A stretch of 64,000 bases of DNA from Chryseobacterium daeguense DSM 19388 (GTDB lineage: Bacteria; Bacteroidota; Bacteroidia; Flavobacteriales; Weeksellaceae), in assembly GCF_000430825.1 (NCBI RefSeq), contig NZ_KE387263.1, forward strand, positions 177,151 through 241,150, in the 5' to 3' direction. This document shows positions 53,966 through 61,591 of this stretch, piece by piece. A model generated the notes under the pieces. That model was not told where the DNA came from. It did not search any database and saw nothing but the letters and a program-made list of their open reading frames with translations. Numbering within the stretch: position 1 is the first letter of the stretch; each line of letters opens with the position of its first letter. The translations under genes and the position numbers were made by a program.

Positions 53966-54576
53966 TGAACGAATCAGATTTTAATTTAAAGCATCAAAAC
54001 CAAAACACGGAAAGTAAAATTGTGGCTTCTCTGGAGAGAATTTCGCAGGCTTTCCGTGTTTTGCTTTGGCAGGAAAGTAAAGAGCATGCTTTAAGCCCTA
54101 TTCAGGTGCAGGTTTTAATTTTTCTTTTGAATCACAGCGAAGAAAAAAGAAAAGTGAGCTATCTGGCGGACGAATTTAATATGACAAAAGCCACCATCAG
54201 CGAAACCGTAAAATCACTTGAACAAAAAAATCTGATTTCCAAAGAATACGAACCTCACGATACCAGAAGCTACATCATCCATCTTAGCCAAAAAGGTAAG
54301 GAAATTGCGGACAAAACCTCTTACTTCACCCGGCAGATTGGCTTTCCCATTAAAAATATGAATGAAGAAAGCAGAGAAAACCTGCTTCAGAGCCTGTTTG
54401 ACGTCATTCATCATTTAAACAAAACCGGGATTATTACCATTCAGAGGATGTGTACCACGTGTATTTATTTCCGGCCGTCTGCGGAAGGAAAAGAGCCGGT
54501 CTGCAGCCTTCTGGAAAAAGTTTTATATTCCGAAGACCTGAGAATCGACTGTCCGGAACACCAGATGAAAGCTTAA
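53965..54576 (+). CDS. MarR family regulator with a cysteine-rich C-terminus
   Basis: The 203-residue winged-helix protein starts at the ATG at 53965, which overlaps the DUF2024 stop. The MarR core is visible: LSPIQVQVLIFLLNHSEEKRKVSYLADEFNMTKATISETVKSLEQKNLI and the wing HDTRSYIIHLSQKGKEI. After the core a tail carries MCTTC, PVC and DCPEH, four to five cysteines that could bind zinc or sense oxidation. It probably binds TAGTTAGGA sites upstream of this cluster. Confidence 0.85.
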   Translation: MNESDFNLKHQNQNTESKIVASLERISQAFRVLLWQESKEHALSPIQVQVLIFLLNHSEEKRKVSYLADEFNMTKATISETVKSLEQKNLISKEYEPHDTRSYIIHLSQKGKEIADKTSYFTRQIGFPIKNMNEESRENLLQSLFDVIHHLNKTGIITIQRMCTTCIYFRPSAEGKEPVCSLLEKVLYSEDLRIDCPEHQMKA

Positions 54577-54591
54577 TTTAAATAACAAACA

Positions 54592-55311
54592 ATGAATCTG
54601 TACAACCTTATTATTCAAGATAAAGAAGAAGTAACGCTGAACGATGTTTTCCTTGACCCAAAAAATAAGGAACAATTTGTACAGCTCATCAAAGAAAATA
54701 CATACACCAAAGAATTACAGGAATACGGGCTTCCCGTAAATAACAAAGTACTTCTCCAGGGAAGCTCCGGCTGCGGGAAAACCATGACGGCAAAGGCAAT
54801 TGCAAACGCTCTGGGTAAAAATATTATTATTCTTAACTTAAGTAATATTGTTTCTTCCAGAATCGGGGAAACTTCCCAAAATATCAAAATGATCTTCGAT
54901 AAAGCTTCACGGGAAAAATCCGTTCTTTTTCTTGATGAACTGGACCAGATCGGGAAAGCCAGAGGCAGCGATGACAAAGATGTGGGCGAAATGAGGCGAC
55001 TGGTAAATACTTTGATCCAACTAATTGATTATTATCCCGAAGATGCCCTGCTGCTCTGCGCTACCAATCACCCGGAAATCATTGATACGGCTTTAATAAG
55101 ACGTTTTCAGCTTAAAATTAATTATGAAATGCCTTCCAAAGATTTTCTGGACATCTTCTATGATAATTTACTATCAAAATTTCCGGAAGATCTGAGGAAT
55201 TTAGAGAGAAAATATGGGATTTCATTTGCTGAAGCCAAGGATCATACTTTTACGGTAGTGAAAGGAAATCTCATTAAAAAACTGGAAGCAAAGCATCATA
55301 CTCAATCATGA
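54592..55311 (+). CDS. AAA family ATPase
   Basis: The 239-residue single-AAA protein has Walker A GSSGCGKT (57-64), Walker B VLFLDE (111-116), sensor 1 in LLLCATNHPE and the arginine finger in DTALIRRFQLKI. It resembles the core of the FtsH/Cdc48-type AAA module without partner domains. Its substrate is unknown. It follows the MarR gene by 15 bases and overlaps yggS by 4, so it belongs to this transcription unit. Confidence 0.88.
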   Translation: MNLYNLIIQDKEEVTLNDVFLDPKNKEQFVQLIKENTYTKELQEYGLPVNNKVLLQGSSGCGKTMTAKAIANALGKNIIILNLSNIVSSRIGETSQNIKMIFDKASREKSVLFLDELDQIGKARGSDDKDVGEMRRLVNTLIQLIDYYPEDALLLCATNHPEIIDTALIRRFQLKINYEMPSKDFLDIFYDNLLSKFPEDLRNLERKYGISFAEAKDHTFTVVKGNLIKKLEAKHHTQS

Positions 55312-56042
55312 AAGAAGATATCATTCACAACCTTGAAATCATTAGCCAAAGGATAAAAAATGCCTGTGAAAAAGCTGGCCGGAATGCTAATGAAGTGAAA
55401 TTATTACTGGCGACGAAAACCGTTTCACCCGAAAGGATAAAAATTGCCCTTGAAAACGGATATACATTAATTGCAGAAAATAAAGTTCAGGAATTAAAGG
55501 AAAAATATGAAGATTTAAAACCTGTTCTCCATGAAAATCATTTTATCGGACATCTGCAGACAAATAAGGTAAAAGATATTCTGAAATATGATGTAAGCTG
55601 TGTGCAATCGCTGGACCGTCCGGAACTGGCGGAAAAGTTTCATCAGAGACTGATATCAGAAGGAAAAACGATTGACGTTTTAATCCAGGTAAATACCTCG
55701 AATGAAGAAAGCAAGTTCGGAATCCATCCGGATCACGCCATTGATTTGGTGAAAAAAGTTTCTGAATTTTCTACTTTAAGGATAAAAGGCCTAATGACCA
55801 TTGGCTTATTCAGTGCAGAAACTGAAAAAGTAAGAGCCTGTTTTAAACTGCTGAAAAACTTACAGCAGGAAATCATTTTACAAAACATTCCAAATGTAGA
55901 AATGAAAGAGCTTTCCATGGGAATGAGTGGCGATCTTGAAACCGCCATCGAAGAAGGATCAACGATTGTAAGAGTGGGTACAGCCATTTTCGGACCGAGA
56001 ATTTATCCCGATTCTTATTATTGGAATGAAGGAAATGTTTAA
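55308..56042 (+). CDS. yggS: YggS family pyridoxal phosphate-binding protein
   Basis: The 244-residue fold-type III PLP protein (PLPBP/ProSC) has the PLP lysine in KLLLATKTVSPE (near residue 36), FIGHLQTNKVKDI, VQSLDRP, SNEESKFGIHPD, LSMGMSGDLETAIEEGSTIVRVGTAIFG. YggS regulates PLP homeostasis and amino acid pools and has no known enzyme activity. Its ATG overlaps the stop of the AAA gene (ATGA), so they are translationally coupled. Confidence 0.93.
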   Translation: MKEDIIHNLEIISQRIKNACEKAGRNANEVKLLLATKTVSPERIKIALENGYTLIAENKVQELKEKYEDLKPVLHENHFIGHLQTNKVKDILKYDVSCVQSLDRPELAEKFHQRLISEGKTIDVLIQVNTSNEESKFGIHPDHAIDLVKKVSEFSTLRIKGLMTIGLFSAETEKVRACFKLLKNLQQEIILQNIPNVEMKELSMGMSGDLETAIEEGSTIVRVGTAIFGPRIYPDSYYWNEGNV

Positions 56043-56059
56043 AGTTTGTTTCAAACGAT

Positions 56060-56416
56060 TTAAGTTTTATCTATCCTGCGCAAAATCACATCCCGCAGCC
56101 TTTCTTCATGCTCATCTCCCCAGTTTCCCAACGTCGAAATAACGGGTATTAATGTTTTCCCGAAATCCGTAAGGTAATATTCCACCTTTGGCGGAACCTG
56201 TGCGTAAATCTTTTTTGAAACCAGCTCATGCTCTTCCAACTCTTTCAGCTGGATATTCAAAACACGTCTTGAAGCATCAGGAATCTTTCGCTGGAGCTCA
56301 CTTGGCCGTAGATGGCCCTGATTTATAAACCATAACAACCGGATTTTCCATTTTCCGTACAGTACTTCCCCGATCAGGTCAAGGCCGCAATTTAAAGGAA
56401 TTTTTCTTTCATGCAT
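56060..56416 (-). CDS. HxlR family winged-helix regulator
   Basis: The 118-residue protein starts at the ATG at 56416 (MHERKIPLNCGLDLIGEVLYGKW), the usual HxlR start; upstream in-frame codons give a hydrophobic run without homology. The HxlR core LGKWKxRLLW-like, LRPSELQRKIPDASRRVLNIQLKELEEHELV and wing PPKVEYYLTDFGKTL are clear. It is divergent from the SDR gene at 56541, its likely target; the pair is a common arrangement. Confidence 0.88.
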   Translation of the reverse strand: MHERKIPLNCGLDLIGEVLYGKWKIRLLWFINQGHLRPSELQRKIPDASRRVLNIQLKELEEHELVSKKIYAQVPPKVEYYLTDFGKTLIPVISTLGNWGDEHEERLRDVILRRIDKT

Positions 56417-56506
56417 AAGACAAAAGTAACCCAATGTTCCAAAATGTACAATAGGGGAAAAAATTTTCCCTATGCGAATCGGTTTTCCGTTATTGCCGGA
56501 AATCAT

Positions 56507-56529
56507 GATACTTCGGAAATTTGTATCAA
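56507..56529. promoter_or_regulatory. Inverted repeat between HxlR and SDR genes
   Basis: TGATAC-N11-GTATCA lies in the divergent intergenic region, overlapping a weak GAAATTTG -7-like box of the SDR gene. It is a candidate HxlR operator. Confidence 0.45.
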
Positions 56530-56540
56530 AGAATTAGAAA

Positions 56541-57335
56541 ATGGAAAATCAATTTAATTTTAATCATGAACTTGAAGGTAAAATTACCTTAGTAACAGGC
56601 GGTACAAAAGGAGCCGGAAAAGCCATTGCTGAAAGATTAGCAAATGCCGGAGCAACCGTAATCATCACTGCCCGAAATCCTCCTGAAGAAGAAAAACCTC
56701 ACCTTCACTTTATTTCTGCTGATCTCAGCACACCGGAAGGAACCCAAAAAATGGTGGATGAAATCTTACAGAAATTCGGAAAGCTTGATATTCTTGTAAA
56801 TAATCTCGGAGGGTCGGAAACCCCAAGTGGCGGTTTTGCAGTATTGACCGACGATGACTGGCTACATTCCTTACAGACCAATCTTATGTCACCGGTTCGT
56901 TTAGACAGAGGATTTTTACCCCAAATGATAGAGCGAAAAAGTGGAATTATCATTCATATTGCTTCCATTCAGGCTAGATTGCCATTGTACGACAGCACAC
57001 TTCCCTACGCCGCAGCAAAAGCAGCCCTTCTGAACTACAGCAAAAGCTTATCCAATGAAGTTTCCCCGAAAGGAGTGCGCGTTATGACGGTTTCGCCCGG
57101 CTGGATCATGACCACAGCATCTACAAGAATGATAGAACGTATTGCTGAAAGCAGCAACATCAGCCTGGAACAGGCTGCACAAAGTGTAATGGATGGTTTG
57201 GGAGGAATTCCTTACGGAAGGCCTGCAGAACCTGAAGAAGTGGCTGAACTTGTTGGTTTTCTGGCATCACCTAGAGCCGGATATCTTACAGGAAGCGAAT
57301 TTATTATCGACGGAGGAACGGTACCTACGGTGTGA
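56541..57335 (+). CDS. SDR family oxidoreductase
   Basis: The 264-residue classical SDR has VTGGTKGAGKAIAERL near residues 17-32, DILVNNLGG, catalytic serine in IIHIASIQARLP and Tyr/Lys in LPYAAAKAALLNYS, ending GSEFIIDGGTVPTV. It is probably an NADPH-dependent reductase of an aldehyde or ketone. It is divergent from an HxlR regulator, which suggests induction by an electrophile. It is unrelated in detail to the SDR genes at 10854 and 47073. Confidence 0.9.
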   Translation: MENQFNFNHELEGKITLVTGGTKGAGKAIAERLANAGATVIITARNPPEEEKPHLHFISADLSTPEGTQKMVDEILQKFGKLDILVNNLGGSETPSGGFAVLTDDDWLHSLQTNLMSPVRLDRGFLPQMIERKSGIIIHIASIQARLPLYDSTLPYAAAKAALLNYSKSLSNEVSPKGVRVMTVSPGWIMTTASTRMIERIAESSNISLEQAAQSVMDGLGGIPYGRPAEPEEVAELVGFLASPRAGYLTGSEFIIDGGTVPTV

Positions 57336-57340
57336 TGTAT

Positions 57341-57422
57341 TAATAGTAATAGGTAATAGGTAATGGGTAATAGTGTGCAGTTATTAGTTATTAGTTATTA
57401 GTTATTAGTTATTAGTTATTAG
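57341..57422. repeat. Heptanucleotide tandem repeats
   Basis: Imperfect units TAATAGG/TAATGGG run from 57341 to 57373, followed after 7 bases by six perfect copies of TTATTAG (57381-57422). It lies between the SDR gene and the next coding gene, 40 bases before the ATG at 57462. Confidence 0.85.
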
Positions 57423-57461
57423 TAAATATTAAATTTTAAAACAATTAAAAAAATAAATAAA

Positions 57462-57779
57462 ATGAACTTACCAAACATTATCACAACATTAGTGAAAACG
57501 CAAAATAGTTTTGACAGTAAAGCTTACGCCGATTGTTTCAGCGAAACAGCAGTGGTTTTTGATGAAGGAAAAACTCACAACGGAAAAGCAGAAATACAAA
57601 ACTGGATTGAAAGCGCCAATAATGAATATAAAGCCTCCATGAAGCCTTTAGAATACAACGAAAAAGAAAGCGTCCTGTCAGCAGAAGTTTCAGGAACATT
57701 TCCCGGAAGCCCGTTAGTTCTAAAATATCATTTTGAATTAAAGGATGGGCTTATTGAGTCTTTGAAGATAACAGGGTAG
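57462..57779 (+). CDS. NTF2-like (SnoaL-type) small protein
   Basis: The 105-residue protein has an NTF2/SnoaL-like pattern: NIITTLVKTQNSFDSKAYADCFSETAVVFDEGKTHNGKAEIQNWIESAN, then SGTFPGSPLVLKYHFELKDG. No signal peptide. These folds bind small molecules or act as isomerases; its function is unknown. Short tandem repeats lie between it and the upstream SDR gene, so co-transcription is uncertain but possible. Confidence 0.82.
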   Translation: MNLPNIITTLVKTQNSFDSKAYADCFSETAVVFDEGKTHNGKAEIQNWIESANNEYKASMKPLEYNEKESVLSAEVSGTFPGSPLVLKYHFELKDGLIESLKITG

Positions 57780-57964
57780 ATATATTTGAAGTAATTAGGG
57801 AGGCAATAGGCTGGAAGCTGGAAGATAGAGGTTGGAAGTTATTACAGGATCTACAATTTCTGAAACGTTGCAAAAATTTCTCTCCCACTCCTTACTTCCT
57901 TCAAAAATGTCTTCAATAAATTCTGCTCTGAATTACGAGAATCAGTTTTGGTTTATAAAACAGG

Positions 57965-57990
57965 AATCCCTCTCATTAATGAAAGGGATT
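57965..57990 (-). terminator. Terminator of the secreted lyase gene
   Basis: AATCCCTCTCATT/AATGAAAGGGATT is a near-perfect inverted repeat after the minus-strand stop at 58029. The T run after the stem is short. Confidence 0.6.
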
Positions 57991-58028
57991 TCTTCTAATT
58001 AAATATGAATAAACTAAGTATGTTCTAA

Positions 58029-61028
58029 TTACTGAACAACAATTTTAAAATTACTGTTCAAATTCTCACCGGAAACATTGAGAATATAATTTCCTGCCAC
58101 TTTTCTGCCGGCAATATTCAAATTAAAAATTCCGTTTCCGCTGGCATTAATCTTTTCCTTAAGGATGATTTTTCCTGTCATATCAATGATCGTAGCTGTA
58201 AGGCTTGATTTTTTGTACTCCGGAAGCTTAATGGAAATTTGATCTTTTACAGGATTTGGATAAACCGTTCCCACATTTTTGCTGATGCTGAATTCATCAT
58301 TGCTCAATACGGCCTGATTGTATAATGAATAAACCTCCGCTGCTGTTAGTGCATAATTATACATTTTAAGCTCATCAAATGCACCTTTATACGGAGCAGA
58401 GGCATTTGCAGTCGCCTGGAATTCAAGCTCTCCGATATTTCCTATCACAAAATCACTTTCCTCGCCAATTCCTGTAACAGCTGTTTCATCACCTTCAGCG
58501 CTTAAAACACCATTGGTATAAATTCTCATTTTATGGGCGATAACATCTCTTTGGATAACAACATGAACCCAGTTGTTGGTGAAATAATTAGCAATTGGTG
58601 AGGTAATTTCCTTTTTCGTCACATTATCATCAATCGCATATCGTAACTGACCTCCTTTAATTTCTACATTAAAACGTTTACCCGTTGCCCCCGTGGTAGC
58701 ATTAGCCGTAATAGAACCTTTGCACAATACATAAAGGCTTGTAGATGAAGATGAAGGTATCATGCTCGCCGGCGCTTTCATCCAATAGGAAACCGTAAAA
58801 GAATTATTATTAAATAAAATCTGATTCTGATGAGGAATGCTTGCTATGTATGTATTATTCGGTGATGTAGCCAGATCCAGGGCGTTATTTTCTTTTCCGG
58901 GAACTCTTACACTGGCATTATCGTAGGCCGTATTTAAAGTTCCATGATTTGCAAATGAGGTCACATCCGTAATCTGTGCGCCTGAAGAAGGAGCCTCTGC
59001 GAAAGGCCAGCTTCCTACAAGGCTTGGTGTTAATGCACGGAAAGTCCATACATCTCCTGTCACAGTGCCCAAAGCATTGGCAGCATCAATTCTCCAGTAA
59101 TAATTTGTTGCCGGATTCAGGCTGCTTAGCTGATATGAAGGTCCAGCGCTGTAAGGTATAGTCCCCACATTGCTCAAACTTGCAGGATTTGTTCCAAAAT
59201 AAACTGAATATGTAGTAGTATTCGAGCTTCCATTCCATTTTAAAAGTAAATTTCCGCTGCTGAGTTCTGCACTGTTATTTCCGTTTGCTGGAACCGGATT
59301 CACCGCTTTTGTGGGAGGTGAAGGAATTGGCGGTGTCGTTATGGAAGCATTTGTAGTATAAACAGAAGATTCTGAAGCATTTATTGCTTTCACCCTGTAG
59401 TAATACTGCGTATTTGGCGTTAAACCTGTTTCATTATAAGTTGTTGTATTTGCTCCTAATGTTGCTATGACTGTGAAATTTGTTCCGTTGTCTGAACGTT
59501 CCAGAACATAATTGGTTTCGTTAGCTGCATTATCATTCCAGTTAACGGTCAGGGAGCTTAAAGCAGGATTTCCTGTTGTGGTAACTGCATTTGTGAAATT
59601 CAGATTAGTTGGCGGAATAATAAAATCCGGAGGTGTTGTATTGGGTAAACCATTAATATAAACCTCAATATTCAGGTAGGGAGCATGATTTGTACTTACT
59701 GCCAGCGCATCAAAAACATTTTTGTTAGTTCCATTGGCATCTTCCCATGCATCCGGCATACCGTCATTGTCTGTATCCAAAGGAACCGGAGCACCATAAA
59801 CGTGGCCTGCACCTCCATTCGTAAAGCCAAACTGGGTCGTTAAATCTGTCTGTACATAAACATAAGTAGCCGTTGTTCCTTTTGATTGCAGATCAGAAAT
59901 CATTAAATTATCCACCTGATCACGTCTCGGATAAGACGCTCCTACCCCCAAAACAATTTTATCGTATGCAGCCTGGGCGGTTAAAGTGGGATTTTTCATC
60001 GGATAATCATAAGGAGCAGCCAATATTGCAGATGGGTCTCCCACCGGATACCCTGTTAGGTCCTGCGGAACCAAAGTTCCATCCAATGAACCGTTTTTAT
60101 TATTATCAAAATAATTCCCGGCACCATATAAATTAAAGTTAGCATTTCCTACGCTGAAAGGTGTAGAAACCGTACTGCTTGTATTCGGGCCGCCGATAAA
60201 ATAATTGTTGATGATATTTGCAAAAGAGCTCCCCGCAGAATCTCCACCCATAATATAGGCTTCTCCGGACTGGGTGTGTCCATAGGTGTTTCCGTAATTA
60301 CCCCAGTTGTAAACCACATTGTTTACGAACTCATTGATCCCCTTTATTTTATTATTACGTGTTTTGTTACAGATGTATAAATTTCCGATCAAACTTATTT
60401 TTCCGCCCGCTGGCGGCTGCATTAATCCTCCTGCAGAGTGATTGTGGCGGTGCATTCCCTGACCTATAATAGAATTCTGAATCGTTATATTATCGGGAGC
60501 TGTACCATTGTTATCCCAATTCACCGAGAAAACTTCGTCTGTACCCCATGTAAAAGTCATGTGATCCAAAATGATATTAGCCCCATTTGCAATTCCCGAT
60601 GCATCTTGATTCTGAGATGTCCCGCCGTAACGGATACGAAGGTATCTCGCAATCGTATTATTGGCTCCTGTAAACGAAACTCTCGGTCCCAGAAACACAA
60701 TACCCTCTCCCGGAGCCGTTTGCCCGGCAATCGTTGTGTTAGCAGCTACCGCCACTACGGACTGTAAATTAACAATCCCTCCCACTTTAAAAATAACAAA
60801 CCTGCCCGGCTGGCTCACCGCATCACGGAATGACCCCGGCCCGCTGTCATTTAAGTTGGTAACAAGATAAATCTGAGGATTTGCTGCTCCCCTTGCTCCT
60901 GTAGTATACCTTCCAAAGCCGGTAGCCTCCGGAAATGCCAGTGTCTGAGCGTTCAGATCAACTGTAGAAGCCAGTCCGCTAAACAGTAAAGATGCAAGGG
61001 TTTGCTTAAATAGTAGTGATTTTTTCAT
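58029..61028 (-). CDS. T9SS-secreted pectate-lyase-like protein with FN3 and LamG domains
   Basis: The 999-residue protein has: signal peptide (residues 1-27); a polysaccharide lyase family 1-like parallel beta-helix (FPEATGFGRYTTGARG start, DSGPGSFRDAVSQPGRFVIF, NIILDHMTFTWGTDE); a DTDNDGMPDAWED calcium-binding-type linker near 420; fibronectin type III repeats at about 470-670; a LamG/concanavalin-like domain at about 680-890; and a type A T9SS C-terminal domain (VYPNPVKDQISIKLPEYK). It should be exported and attached to the cell surface and cleave pectin or a similar glycan. Confidence 0.9.
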   Translation of the reverse strand: MKKSLLFKQTLASLLFSGLASTVDLNAQTLAFPEATGFGRYTTGARGAANPQIYLVTNLNDSGPGSFRDAVSQPGRFVIFKVGGIVNLQSVVAVAANTTIAGQTAPGEGIVFLGPRVSFTGANNTIARYLRIRYGGTSQNQDASGIANGANIILDHMTFTWGTDEVFSVNWDNNGTAPDNITIQNSIIGQGMHRHNHSAGGLMQPPAGGKISLIGNLYICNKTRNNKIKGINEFVNNVVYNWGNYGNTYGHTQSGEAYIMGGDSAGSSFANIINNYFIGGPNTSSTVSTPFSVGNANFNLYGAGNYFDNNKNGSLDGTLVPQDLTGYPVGDPSAILAAPYDYPMKNPTLTAQAAYDKIVLGVGASYPRRDQVDNLMISDLQSKGTTATYVYVQTDLTTQFGFTNGGAGHVYGAPVPLDTDNDGMPDAWEDANGTNKNVFDALAVSTNHAPYLNIEVYINGLPNTTPPDFIIPPTNLNFTNAVTTTGNPALSSLTVNWNDNAANETNYVLERSDNGTNFTVIATLGANTTTYNETGLTPNTQYYYRVKAINASESSVYTTNASITTPPIPSPPTKAVNPVPANGNNSAELSSGNLLLKWNGSSNTTTYSVYFGTNPASLSNVGTIPYSAGPSYQLSSLNPATNYYWRIDAANALGTVTGDVWTFRALTPSLVGSWPFAEAPSSGAQITDVTSFANHGTLNTAYDNASVRVPGKENNALDLATSPNNTYIASIPHQNQILFNNNSFTVSYWMKAPASMIPSSSSTSLYVLCKGSITANATTGATGKRFNVEIKGGQLRYAIDDNVTKKEITSPIANYFTNNWVHVVIQRDVIAHKMRIYTNGVLSAEGDETAVTGIGEESDFVIGNIGELEFQATANASAPYKGAFDELKMYNYALTAAEVYSLYNQAVLSNDEFSISKNVGTVYPNPVKDQISIKLPEYKKSSLTATIIDMTGKIILKEKINASGNGIFNLNIAGRKVAGNYILNVSGENLNSNFKIVVQ

Positions 61029-61300
61029 GAGATTAATTTTGTGTTAACTAATCTAAACACAAACGTGAATACCGGCATCCTGCCCCATCCTGATTACCTA
61101 CTAAAAATCAAACGATTACAATTCAAATCATTGTTTCTACACTAAGTTAAAACAAGATCAATACGCTGAAAACCATAAAAATAAATTAATGAAAAAATAT
61201 AAATCTTTAAAATAAAAAAATTGAAATTTGCTTTTTTTGAGCTTTAAATTAAATACAAAACGGTGTAATCTTATTCTTTTTTTCGTCTATGCATTTCCAA

Positions 61301-61383
61301 TTTATCATTCCGCAGGAATCTAAGTATAGTATTTAGAAATAATATAAAGGAATTCGTGCATGGATTCCTATGGAATGACAAAC
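61301..61383. repeat. Dispersed hairpin element (second copy of the TCATTCC type)
   Basis: TTTATCATTCCGCAGGAATC (61301-61320) pairs with GGATTCCTATGGAATGACAAA (61362-61382), allowing mismatches. It is related in design to the element at 10759. It lies in the 563-base gap between gcvP and the lyase gene; the first 270 bases of that gap (61029-61300) show only AT-rich sequence. Confidence 0.6.
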
Positions 61384-61482
61384 TTTGCAATACTTTCTTA
61401 ATGCTTAAATAGGTGTGATGGAAATGAAAAAATTGAAATTTAACTAAAATTTTATTTTTAAAATAAATAAACAATTTACAAG

Positions 61483-61538
61483 ATTGCTTCGTCGCTTCTG
61501 AACTACGTTCGCAGACCTCCAGTCTGTTCGCAATGACA
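61483..61538. repeat. Dispersed repeat fragment (ATTGCTTCGTCG type)
   Basis: ATTGCTTCGTCGCTTCTGAA to TTCGCAATGAC resembles a repeat often seen between genes in Bacteroidota. The ends ATTGC and GCAAT are inverted. There is no coding frame. Confidence 0.5.
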
Positions 61539-61542
61539 AAAA

Positions 61543-61568
61543 AATCCCTCTCCAAAAGGAAAGGGATT
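61543..61568 (-). terminator. Terminator of gcvP
   Basis: The stem AATCCCTCTCC/GGAAAGGGATT has one mismatch and a 4-base loop, followed by seven T residues on the minus strand, 24 bases after the gcvP stop. Confidence 0.8.
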
Positions 61569-61591
61569 CATAATATTTAAAAAACTTTTAT

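Noticed and set aside
57341..57422. CRISPR array
   Set aside because: The units are 7 bases without spacers and no cas genes are in the window.
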